A stretch of 8,810 nucleotides of DNA from Planctomycetota bacterium (GTDB taxonomy: Bacteria; Planctomycetota; Phycisphaerae; FEN-1346; JAACEH01): the NCBI GenBank assembly GCA_016935955.1, contig JAFGPY010000199.1, positions 1 through 8,810 on the forward strand, in the 5' to 3' direction. Every line of letters begins with the position of its first letter. Within the stretch, counting starts at the first letter, position 1. A program made the position numbers and the translations under genes. Under the pieces are notes generated by a model that worked only from the letters and a program-made list of their open reading frames with translations, did not search any database and had not been told where the DNA came from. Shown here in pieces: positions 1 through 5,747 of this stretch.

Positions 1-1363
1 AGGCCCAGGCCTTGCCGTCGCGGCTCATCCCCGTGCGGCCGGCGGCAAGCTCCGGCCCCAGGTCGCCGGCCAGGGCGTAGCCCAGCGACGAGCTGTAGGC
101 GTGCTGGAAGTACTTGGTTCCGGCCTGCCAGACCTTGCGGTGGCGGAACGGTTCGCCGACGGTGATCATGCGGGCTTCGCCGCGCGGGCCGTCGGCCTTG
201 AGGATCATGCGGCCGCCGCGGACGAGCTTTCGCCGCACGTCCGGCCCGTCGGCGGCAAGAGGTTGCTCGACGGCCGTCCAGAACTCGTGGTCGGCCGGCA
301 GCGCCAGGGACATCAGTCCGGTGGACGCCCAGTACGGCGCGCCGCGGTCGGTGTAGTCCTCGCCGATGGCTGAGTTGGGGCCCCAGTAACCGGGCTCGAG
401 TAATCCGCGCTCGCTCAGGCAACCGTGGTCCCAGAAGAACTTCAGGCATCCCGACGAAATGCGGCGGGCCAGACCCGGGTGCATGCCCGACAGGCCCGAC
501 AGTTGCGAGAAGGCGATGCCCGAGATGCTGGCGAAACGGTAGTTGAGCGACCGGCCCTTGGGAATCGGTCCGCCGTCGCGGCCGAAGAGGTACGGAAGCG
601 TCTCTTCGTGGGCCAGCGTGATTTCACGGACGCGGGCGGCGTAGCGATCACGCAGCCAGGGGTCGAAGTGTACCAGGGCGTGCAGGTAGAGCTGGAAGCC
701 CCAGAAGTTGTAGTGGTCGAATCCCTGGTTCCAGCCGTCGATGAACCATCCGTCGCCGCGGTACATCGACAGGATGGCGTCCATGCGGTCGGCCATCTGG
801 TCGCGGTCGTACGAGCCGCCGAGCCGCAGCACGAGCGCCGTCGGCATCATGGCGAACAGCAGCGTGTTGGTGGTGTTGTAGGTCGGCCGCTGGATGAACC
901 GCGACAGGTGCTCGCGGAGCAGGTCGCGTTCGGCGTCGGTCAGCGGATCGATGAACGCCTCCGGAGCCACCAGCGACGCCAGGACGATGCCCGAACCGAA
1001 GCTCACGCGGCGGTACTCGGGGCTGCCCGGGTCGATGAAATGGAGCATGCCCTTGCGGTACGGCTCGGCGATGTCGCCCTCGTAGCCGGGCACCGTCGTA
1101 CGGCCGGTCGCCGCCACGTGGGCCGCCACGAGCATCATCGTTCGTTCCAGGGCCTCGATCACCCCGCCGGGGTTGACCAGTTGGGCGGCCAGGGCCGTCT
1201 CGTCGGGATCGCCGACGAGGTGCGGCAAGCCAGTCCGGCGGTCCACATAGGGCATCACACCGGCGACCATCCGCTCAACGGCCGCCAGCCAGTGATCGCG
1301 CGTCCAACCGGTCAGCGGAGAGAGGTCGCGGTTCTCGGGAACGTTCAGATCGGCAGACGGCAT
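1..1363 (-). CDS. DUF2264 family protein, 3'-truncated by window edge
   Basis: I translated this on the minus strand from ATG at 1363 to the window edge: 454 codons and no stop, so the C-terminus lies outside. An AAAGGAA Shine-Dalgarno lies about 7 nt upstream of the ATG. The protein matches DUF2264 as I know it: TNTLLFA near residue 165, GDGWFIDG at 203-210, DHYNFWGFQLYLHAL at 216-230, GRSLNYRFA at 270-278, and GAPYWAS...LALPADHEFW at 341-362. Family members are predicted alpha/alpha-barrel proteins often found near polysaccharide-degradation genes, but I know of no firmly established reaction. There is no signal peptide at the N-terminus (MPSADLNVPENRD), so a cytoplasmic location is likely. 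The gene follows purM on the same strand after a 285-nt gap full of palindromic repeats. A composite repeat ends only 19 nt before the start codon, so I see no clean promoter directly upstream. The family call is strong; the function is unknown. Confidence 0.86.
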   Translation of the reverse strand, partial: MPSADLNVPENRDLSPLTGWTRDHWLAAVERMVAGVMPYVDRRTGLPHLVGDPDETALAAQLVNPGGVIEALERTMMLVAAHVAATGRTTVPGYEGDIAEPYRKGMLHFIDPGSPEYRRVSFGSGIVLASLVAPEAFIDPLTDAERDLLREHLSRFIQRPTYNTTNTLLFAMMPTALVLRLGGSYDRDQMADRMDAILSMYRGDGWFIDGWNQGFDHYNFWGFQLYLHALVHFDPWLRDRYAARVREITLAHEETLPYLFGRDGGPIPKGRSLNYRFASISGIAFSQLSGLSGMHPGLARRISSGCLKFFWDHGCLSERGLLEPGYWGPNSAIGEDYTDRGAPYWASTGLMSLALPADHEFWTAVEQPLAADGPDVRRKLVRGGRMILKADGPRGEARMITVGEPFRHRKVWQAGTKYFQHAYSSSLGYALAGDLGPELAAGRTGMSRDGKAWA

Positions 1364-1382
1364 GGCAATTCCTTTGGACTGA

Positions 1383-1545
1383 CAACTCCTCCCCCTTGAC
1401 GGGGGAGGTGCCGCCGAAGGCGGCGGTGGGGGTGACGTTATCCGGCGCTCGGCATGGCGGCACACAACGGCCGCCATGGCACCCTGGCGAGTCGCCACCC
1501 TCACCCGGCCCTTCGGGCCACCCTCTCCCGTCAAGGGAGAGGGGT
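1383..1545 (+). repeat. Composite multi-hairpin repeat element, copy 1
   Basis: Left half: CAACTCC end at 1383; hairpin 1 with stem CCTCCCCC/GGGGGAGG and loop TTGAC (1388-1408); hairpin 2 GCCGCC-GAA-GGCGGC (1410-1424); then GGTGGGGGTG (1425-1434). A 61-nt spacer follows. Right half: CACCCTCACC (1496-1505), which pairs with 1425-1434 through one G.T wobble; hairpin 3 GGCCC-TTC-GGGCC (1507-1519); hairpin 4 CCCTCTCCC-GTCAA-GGGAGAGGG (1521-1543). The two outer loops are reverse complements of each other. The same architecture recurs inverted at 4262-4411. CCCTCTCCC-type intergenic palindromes are, to my knowledge, common in many bacterial genomes. The two-half organisation and the paired changes between copies are what I see directly here. 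Confidence 0.85.
1453..1484 (-). repeat. REP-like hairpin with GGGTGCCATG head, nested copy
   Basis: Read on the minus strand, the head GGGTGCCATG (1484-1475) runs directly into a 9-bp stem CATGGCGGC/GCCGCCATG (1453-1461 with 1470-1478) with an 8-nt loop. It lies entirely within the spacer of the composite element at 1383-1545, whose other copy lacks it. This suggests one mobile palindrome inserted into another, or that the spacer tolerates cargo. Confidence 0.7.
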
Positions 1546-1576
1546 TCACGTTGCCTCTCGGGACTCATCTCCTAGG

Positions 1577-1655
1577 ACACTCACAGCTGGTGCCATGGCC
1601 GCTTGCGGCCATGCTGAGCGTCCGCGTGGCTGAAGCAGCCATCTACACTCACAGC
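1577..1655 (+). repeat. REP-like hairpin unit bracketed by 11-bp direct repeats
   Basis: ACACTCACAGC occurs at 1577-1587 and again at 1645-1655. The 57 bp between them hold the head GGTGCCATG (1589-1597), hairpin CATGGCCGC-TT-GCGGCCATG (1594-1613), and a second hairpin TGGCTG-AAG-CAGCCA (1627-1641). The right direct repeat covers the purM stop codon (1649-1651). The arrangement looks like a target-site duplication around a small mobile palindrome, although a local duplication would look the same. Lying just past purM, the hairpins could also stop or stabilise its mRNA; there is no T-run. Confidence 0.65.
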
Positions 1656-2653
1656 ACGACGGCGCCGTCGCCCTTGGTGATCTCGCCGAGCAGGCAAGTC
1701 TTGACCTTGGCGGCTTCGAGCAGGCGGCGGGCCTTGTCGGCCTGGGCGGCGCGGACCACGACCACCATGCCGATGCCCATGTTCAGGGTGCGGAACATCT
1801 CGTGCTCGTCCACGCGGCCGCGACGCTGAACCTCGGAAAAGATCGGCGGCACACGCCAGGCTTTGCGGTCGATGCGGACACCCACGCCCTTGGGCAGGCA
1901 GCGCGGAATGTTGTCGTAGAAGCCGCCGCCGGTGATGTTGGCGACGCCAAGAACATCGACCGCGGCCATCAATTTCAGCAGCGGCTTGACGTAGATGATC
2001 GTCGGTTTCAGGAGCTTGCGGCCCCAGGGGCCGGCCAGCTCTTTGCGGGTGAAGACCTTGCGGGCCAGCGAGAAGCCGTTGCTGTGCAGCCCCGACGACT
2101 TCAGGCCGATGACGGCGTCGCCCGGCTTGATGCGGCGGCCGTCGACGACCTTGGGCTCGTCCACGACGCCGACCGCGAAACCGGCCAGGTCGTAGTCGCC
2201 GCGCTTGTAGAGGCCGGGCATCTCGGCCGTCTCGCCGCCGAGCAACACGCAGCCGGCCTGCTTGCAGCCGTTGACGACACCCTTGAGGACGTCGCGATAA
2301 ACGCGGTCCTCGATGCCGCCGGTGGCGAAGTAGTCGAGGAAGAAGAGCGGCTCGGCGCCCGAGCAGACGATGTCGTTGACGCACATGGCCACCAGGTCGA
2401 TGCCGACGGTGTCGTGACGGCCGACGGCCTGGGCCACGAGCAGCTTGGTGCCGACGCCGTCGGTGCCGGAGACCAGGAGCGGGCGTTTCATGCCGCGCGT
2501 CGGGGCGGCGAACAGGCCGCCGAAGCCGCCGATCTTGCCGACCGTGCCGGGGCGGTTCGTGGAATGGATCAGAGGCGCGAGTTGCCGGATCAGCTTGTCG
2601 GCCTTGTCGATGTCGACGCCGGCCGCCTTGTAGGTCATTGCCTTCTTGGCCAT
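1649..2653 (-). CDS. purM: Phosphoribosylformylglycinamidine cyclo-ligase (AIR synthase)
   Basis: PurM carries out the fifth step of de novo purine synthesis: ATP-dependent ring closure of FGAM to aminoimidazole ribonucleotide (AIR), in the cytoplasm. The product is 334 residues, close to the roughly 345 of E. coli PurM. Family motifs appear in order: YKAAGVDIDKAD (8-19), VGKIGGFGGLF (38-48), SGTDGVGTKLLVA (62-74), HDTVGIDLVAMCVNDI (80-95), GAEPLFFLDYFATG (99-112), LLGGETAEMPGLY (137-149), GLKSSGLHSNGFSL (183-196), ITGGGFYDNIPR (240-251) and NMGIGMVVVV (291-300). These cover the glycine-rich ATP site and the PurM/PurL/SelD core. An upstream in-frame ATG at 2698 is possible, but I chose 2653: AGGAG lies about 8-10 nt before it and the -10 box predicted here would overlap the longer start. 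The gene has its own promoter, divergent from the SGNH hydrolase at 2869, and no purine gene is adjacent in the window. Confidence 0.98.
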   Translation of the reverse strand: MAKKAMTYKAAGVDIDKADKLIRQLAPLIHSTNRPGTVGKIGGFGGLFAAPTRGMKRPLLVSGTDGVGTKLLVAQAVGRHDTVGIDLVAMCVNDIVCSGAEPLFFLDYFATGGIEDRVYRDVLKGVVNGCKQAGCVLLGGETAEMPGLYKRGDYDLAGFAVGVVDEPKVVDGRRIKPGDAVIGLKSSGLHSNGFSLARKVFTRKELAGPWGRKLLKPTIIYVKPLLKLMAAVDVLGVANITGGGFYDNIPRCLPKGVGVRIDRKAWRVPPIFSEVQRRGRVDEHEMFRTLNMGIGMVVVVRAAQADKARRLLEAAKVKTCLLGEITKGDGAVVL

Positions 2654-2688
2654 GAAAGTGTCTCCTGAACGGTGCCAGTGAAGCGGGA

Positions 2689-2717
2689 ATGGTATCACGC
2701 GGCGGGAGCAAACTCAA
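2689..2717 (-). promoter_or_regulatory. Predicted purM promoter (extended -10)
   Basis: On the minus strand TTGAGT (2717-2712) is followed after exactly 17 nt by TACCAT (2694-2689), with TGA just before it as an extended -10. Initiation would fall near 2682, giving a leader of about 29 nt that carries the purM Shine-Dalgarno. The -35 hexamer is identical to that of the divergent promoter at 2773. Confidence 0.6.
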
Positions 2718-2772
2718 GCGGCAGCGCGAATGGCTGCGACCCCGACTGTCGCCGGCAGGTGTTTCAAGGTTG

Positions 2773-2801
2773 TTGAGTGGACGACGGAGGTTTGCTATGC
2801 T
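2773..2801 (+). promoter_or_regulatory. Predicted promoter of the SGNH hydrolase gene (extended -10)
   Basis: TTGAGT at 2773-2778, a 17-nt spacer and TATGCT at 2796-2801, with TGC immediately upstream (2793-2795) as an extended -10. Initiation near 2808 would leave a leader of about 60 nt. A short hairpin CCCTT/AAGGG (2805-2820) sits at the start of that leader. Confidence 0.55.
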
Positions 2802-2868
2802 GTGCCCTTTGCGACAAGGGCCGCAGGGGAAGCGGCCGCCGAACAACGCGACATGAAGGAGCCAAACG

Positions 2869-4194
2869 ATGAAGAGGACAGCCTTGTTTTCGATGGTTCT
2901 GGTGGCCTGCCTTGCGGCGAACGTCTCGGCCAAGCCGCTTGCGGCCGGGCAGGTGAAGCTCGACGGCATGAAGGTGACGGTCGTCCCGGCCTCGCAGACG
3001 GTCGAGATCACGCCCTTGAAGGTCGAGCCGTACGAGTACGACCTGGTGCTGCCGGGCGGTGAGCCGACGTGGCGGACGAATCCGCGGCTGCCGGTGGTGG
3101 CCTGGACGTGCGGATGCCTGACGCCGGGGAGCCTCGAAGTGATGCTGGCCGACGACTCGGGCACGAAGCTGGTCGAGGGCAAGGACTACAAGGTCAACTA
3201 CAACTGGGGTTCGGTGACGGTGGTCGAGGGCGGCAAGGCCCCGGTCGGGACGAAGGTCCACTGCAAGTACACCTACACGCAGTCGCGGATCGACCTGCTG
3301 GAGCGGACGCCCGAGGGCAAGGTGGTGGTCGTCGAGGGCAAGCCCGACCGCAACAAGCCGCTGCTGCCGGAAGGAACGGCGGGCAACACGCCGCTGCTGA
3401 GTGTCTACCTCGGACCGAACACGACGAAGCTGACCATGGCCAACATCAACCTGATCGATCCGGAGTACGACGGCGTGCCGCCGGTCCTGGGGGCCGAGTA
3501 CCTGAAGCCGGTGCGGGAGAAATTGAAGGCCGGCAAGCCGGTGACGATCGCCTTCCTGGGCGACAGCATCACGGCCCAGCAGCCCAAGGACTTCGCCGAC
3601 GGCAAGGGTTCGTTCGTGGACCGCTTCACGACGTACCTGAAGGAGACCTACCCGGACCGCGAAGTGACCGTGACCGACAAGGGCACGGTGGTTGAGCCGC
3701 AGGGCAGCCAGATCGTGATCGTCAAGGCGGGCGTGGGCGGCAACGACAGCGGCCAGGGCCTGGCGCGGATCGACAAGGACGTTCTGGCCCACAAGCCCGA
3801 CGCCGTGGTGGTCATGTTCGGCGTCAATGACGAGAACGTGAAGAGCCACGGGGCGAAGAACCTGGTTTCGACGAAACAGTACGGCGAGAACCTGACGACG
3901 ATCGTCGAGAAGGTCCGCGGCGTGGGCGCCGAGCCGGTGCTGATGACGACGAGCATGAAGATGCTGGCCTGGAGCAGCACGGGCGGCAACCTGGACGAGT
4001 ACGCGGCCACGGCGAGGCAGGTGGCCAAGGCCAAGAAGGTGTGCCTGGTCGACAATTTCAAGGCTTGGGAAGATCTGCCGCGACGCGGGTACAACTACGC
4101 GGTGTTCCTGGGCACGTGCATCAACCACCCGGTGGACCTCGGGCACGACCTGTTCTTCCGCGGCCTGAAGGCGGCGTTCGAGAGCGGGGAGTGA
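2869..4194 (+). CDS. Secreted SGNH/GDSL-type hydrolase with N-terminal beta-rich domain
   Basis: The 441-residue product starts at ATG 2869, with AAGGAG about 9 nt upstream. Residues 1-21 (MKRTALFSMVLVACLAANVSA) form a signal peptide with likely cleavage after Ala21, so it acts outside the cytoplasm. Residues of about 25-200 form a region rich in Val, Gly and Lys that looks like beta-sandwich; I do not recognise a family. The SGNH domain follows: block I IAFLGDSIT (nucleophile Ser233), block II-like GVGGNDSGQG (288-297), block III MFGVNDEN (316-323), and C-terminal NHPVDLGH (419-426). The catalytic histidine is probably His420. Its DxxH aspartate is not at the usual position (Cys417); Asp423 with His426 also fits DxxH, so assignment is uncertain. 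SGNH enzymes are esterases or lipases, including carbohydrate acetylesterases; the substrate here cannot be read. The gene has its own promoter and is followed by a composite repeat. Confidence 0.85.
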   Translation: MKRTALFSMVLVACLAANVSAKPLAAGQVKLDGMKVTVVPASQTVEITPLKVEPYEYDLVLPGGEPTWRTNPRLPVVAWTCGCLTPGSLEVMLADDSGTKLVEGKDYKVNYNWGSVTVVEGGKAPVGTKVHCKYTYTQSRIDLLERTPEGKVVVVEGKPDRNKPLLPEGTAGNTPLLSVYLGPNTTKLTMANINLIDPEYDGVPPVLGAEYLKPVREKLKAGKPVTIAFLGDSITAQQPKDFADGKGSFVDRFTTYLKETYPDREVTVTDKGTVVEPQGSQIVIVKAGVGGNDSGQGLARIDKDVLAHKPDAVVVMFGVNDENVKSHGAKNLVSTKQYGENLTTIVEKVRGVGAEPVLMTTSMKMLAWSSTGGNLDEYAATARQVAKAKKVCLVDNFKAWEDLPRRGYNYAVFLGTCINHPVDLGHDLFFRGLKAAFESGE

Positions 4195-4261
4195 TCGTCT
4201 GATCGCGAGCGGGCGCCGTCGGCTCTCAAGCGAGGATCTCAGCGGACGGGTTGCGGCACAG

Positions 4262-4411
4262 ACCCCTCTCCCTCGACGGGAGAGGGTGGTCCGCAGGACC
4301 GGGTGAGGGTGACGATCTGCCAGGACATCTGCGTCTTCGGTGCGCTCCTGCCGCACGGCACCCCCACCGCCGCCTGAAGGCGGCACCTCCCCCCCCAAGG
4401 AGGAGGAGTTG
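4262..4411 (-). repeat. Composite multi-hairpin repeat element, copy 2
   Basis: This is an inverted copy of the element at 1383-1545. In plus-strand order: hairpin 4 CCCTCTCCC-TCGAC-GGGAGAGGG (4264-4286); hairpin 3 GGTCC-GCA-GGACC (4288-4300); GGTGAGGGTG (4302-4311); a 47-nt spacer; CACCCCCACC (4359-4368); hairpin 2 GCCGCC-TGAA-GGCGGC (4369-4384); and the C-rich/G-rich hairpin 1 ending in GGAGTTG (4386-4411). Hairpin 3 differs from copy 1 by a C-G to T-A pair swap, a compensatory change that keeps the stem. The 67 nt between the preceding stop codon and the element (4195-4261) show nothing recognisable. Confidence 0.85.
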
Positions 4412-4437
4412 CACGCGAAGGCAAGTGAGGCCGCAGG

Positions 4438-5547
4438 ATGGCCATTGAGATTGACGCCGATTATCTGGGCGGCAACATCGTGGCGGAGCGAGTCGAGGGC
4501 TCGCGTCTGAGCGTGCGGCCCGACCTGCGCGACACGGGCGAGTGGTGGTTCTGGTGGAACTTTCGCGTCCGCGGCGCGGCCGGGCAACGGCTGAAGGTTC
4601 GTTTTACGGACGATCTCGGACCGGTGGGGCCCAACGGTCCGGCCATGAGCACCGACGGCTGCACGTGGACGTGGGCCGACTGCGAGCACGACAAGCACCA
4701 CTTCGTCTGCGACGTGCCACCGGGGACCGACGAAGTCTATTTCGCGTTCAGCTTTCCGTACCTGCTGCGGGACTGGGAACAGTTCGCCGGGACGATCGCC
4801 GACCATCCGGCCGTTCGCCTCTCGACGCTGACCAAGACGCTCAAGGGTCGGCGCGTGCCGCTAATGGTTATCGGCGACCCGGAGTCAGCGCGACGGAACG
4901 TTCTGTTCACCTGCCGCCACCACGCCTGCGAGTCGGTGGCCGGCTACGTGCTGGAGGGCGCGATCGAGCACCTGCTGTCGGACGACGCGGCAGCGCTACG
5001 CCGCGAGACGGCGTTCAGCATCGTGCCGATCGTCGACCTGGACGGCGTCGAGGAGGGCGACCAGGGCAAGAGCCGCAGACCGCACGATCACAATCGCGAT
5101 TACGTGGACGCGCCGATCTACCCGAGCGTGCAGGCGATCCAGTCGCTGATGCGGCGGCTGGCGGCGCGGCGGCTGGTGCTGTTCGTGGACTACCATTGCC
5201 CGTGGATACGGAACGAGGGCAACGAATCGTTCTTCCTGGTCGAGCCGCCGGAGCCATGGGCGTCGCGGCTGCACGAATTCGCCGCCGTGCTGCGACGGAC
5301 CGACACGGGCGAGATTCCGTACACGGGCAAGTTCGACGTTCCGTTCGGCACGTCGTGGAACACGGGACAGTTCGGGGCGATCACCAGCGGCGCGTACGTT
5401 CGCAGCGTGGCCGGATCGGACTTGCGAACGGCGTTCACCATCGAGTGTTCGTACTCGACGACCGAAGGCCGACCGGCCACGCCGGAGCGGGCGCGACGGT
5501 TCGGCCGCGGCTTCGGACGGGCGATGGCGGAGTATCTGGAGAGTTGA
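4438..5547 (+). CDS. M14 metallocarboxypeptidase, cytosolic carboxypeptidase-like
   Basis: The predicted protein is a zinc carboxypeptidase of 369 residues. Residues 1-125 look like the beta-sandwich N-domain that precedes the catalytic domain in cytosolic carboxypeptidases (EWWFWWNFRVRG at 35-46). The M14 domain runs from about 130. It shows the zinc motif HxxE (His162, Glu165, in CRHHACES), an Asn-Arg pair (219-220) at the substrate-carboxylate site, the third zinc ligand His253 in VDYHCPW, and the catalytic glutamate Glu336 in FTIECSYS. All the key residues are present, so it should be active. There is no signal peptide or membrane segment, so it is probably cytoplasmic. M14 enzymes remove C-terminal residues; eukaryotic CCPs trim glutamate side chains, but bacterial substrates of this branch are mostly unknown. 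The start at 4438 has GTGAGG about 7 nt upstream. It lies between two SGNH hydrolase genes on the same strand. Confidence 0.87.
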   Translation: MAIEIDADYLGGNIVAERVEGSRLSVRPDLRDTGEWWFWWNFRVRGAAGQRLKVRFTDDLGPVGPNGPAMSTDGCTWTWADCEHDKHHFVCDVPPGTDEVYFAFSFPYLLRDWEQFAGTIADHPAVRLSTLTKTLKGRRVPLMVIGDPESARRNVLFTCRHHACESVAGYVLEGAIEHLLSDDAAALRRETAFSIVPIVDLDGVEEGDQGKSRRPHDHNRDYVDAPIYPSVQAIQSLMRRLAARRLVLFVDYHCPWIRNEGNESFFLVEPPEPWASRLHEFAAVLRRTDTGEIPYTGKFDVPFGTSWNTGQFGAITSGAYVRSVAGSDLRTAFTIECSYSTTEGRPATPERARRFGRGFGRAMAEYLES

Positions 5548-5559
5548 TTGACCCGCGGC

Positions 5560-5579
5560 GGGCACGGCAGGCCGTGCCC
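5560..5579. repeat. Short palindromic repeat (GGGCACGG hairpin)
   Basis: A perfect 8-bp stem GGGCACGG/CCGTGCCC with loop CAGG, 12 nt after the M14 stop codon. No T-run follows, so it is not a classic terminator, though it may protect the 3' end of the mRNA. Palindromes of this GGGCACGG type are, as far as I know, widespread intergenic repeats in several phyla. It differs in sequence from the other two repeat kinds in the window. Confidence 0.5.
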
Positions 5580-5592
5580 CTACTGCCCCTTC

Positions 5593-5716
5593 GGGTGCCA
5601 TGCTTCTGCTTGCAGAAGCATGCGAGGCTCCATGGTCAAGCGTAGCCTGGTATCATGGAGAGTCGATGCGCGGCGAAAGCTATCATGGCCTAGCCTTTGG
5701 CTAGACCATGGCACCC
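5593..5716. repeat. Inverted pair of REP-like hairpins (REPIN-like unit)
   Basis: The unit begins with GGGTGCCATG (5593-5602) and ends with the exact reverse complement CATGGCACCC (5707-5716). Next to each end is a hairpin. The left one is CATGCTTCTGC-TT-GCAGAAGCATG (5599-5622), 11 bp. The right one is CATGGCCTAGCC/GGCTAGACCATG (5684-5710), 12 bp. Its one imperfect pair is a T.G wobble only on the strand that reads the head first. The roughly 60 nt between contain TATCATGG twice (5651, 5681). No TnpA_REP transposase gene is present in this window. Confidence 0.7.
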
Positions 5717-5725
5717 CTGTACGAT
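5697..5725 (+). promoter_or_regulatory. Possible promoter of the small SGNH hydrolase gene
   Basis: TTGGCT (5697-5702), a 17-nt spacer and TACGAT (5720-5725), each hexamer matching consensus at 4 of 6 positions. Initiation near 5732 would give a leader of about 16 nt. The -35 lies in the right arm of the REP-like hairpin, so the repeat may have supplied half of the promoter. A weaker alternative is TGGTATCAT at 5648-5656. Confidence 0.28.
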
Positions 5726-5747
5726 CACAATACGGAGAACCCTTGGC

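Noticed and set aside
425..1399. Forward open frame of 324 codons at the left end
   Set aside because: It is antisense to the DUF2264 gene and has low-complexity shadow composition; the minus-strand translation has clear family motifs.
2853..2875. Upstream ATG at 2853 before the SGNH hydrolase
   Set aside because: It lies in another frame and overlaps the Shine-Dalgarno of the real start at 2869; its peptide has no signal sequence or family motif.
1581..3182. Very long minus-strand open frame overlapping purM
   Set aside because: High-GC shadow frame rich in Arg and Pro; purM occupies the same DNA with full family motifs.
4239..4448. Short open frames on both strands inside 4239-4448
   Set aside because: They are translations of the palindromic composite repeat, not genes.
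2764..4806. Long minus-strand open frame of about 680 codons opposite the SGNH gene
   Set aside because: Arg/His/Leu-rich antisense shadow; it also runs through the composite repeat. The plus-strand SGNH gene has a signal peptide, catalytic motifs and a promoter.
1383..5716. CRISPR array
   Set aside because: The repeats are few, irregularly spaced, inverted relative to each other and self-palindromic; no regular repeat-spacer units or cas genes.
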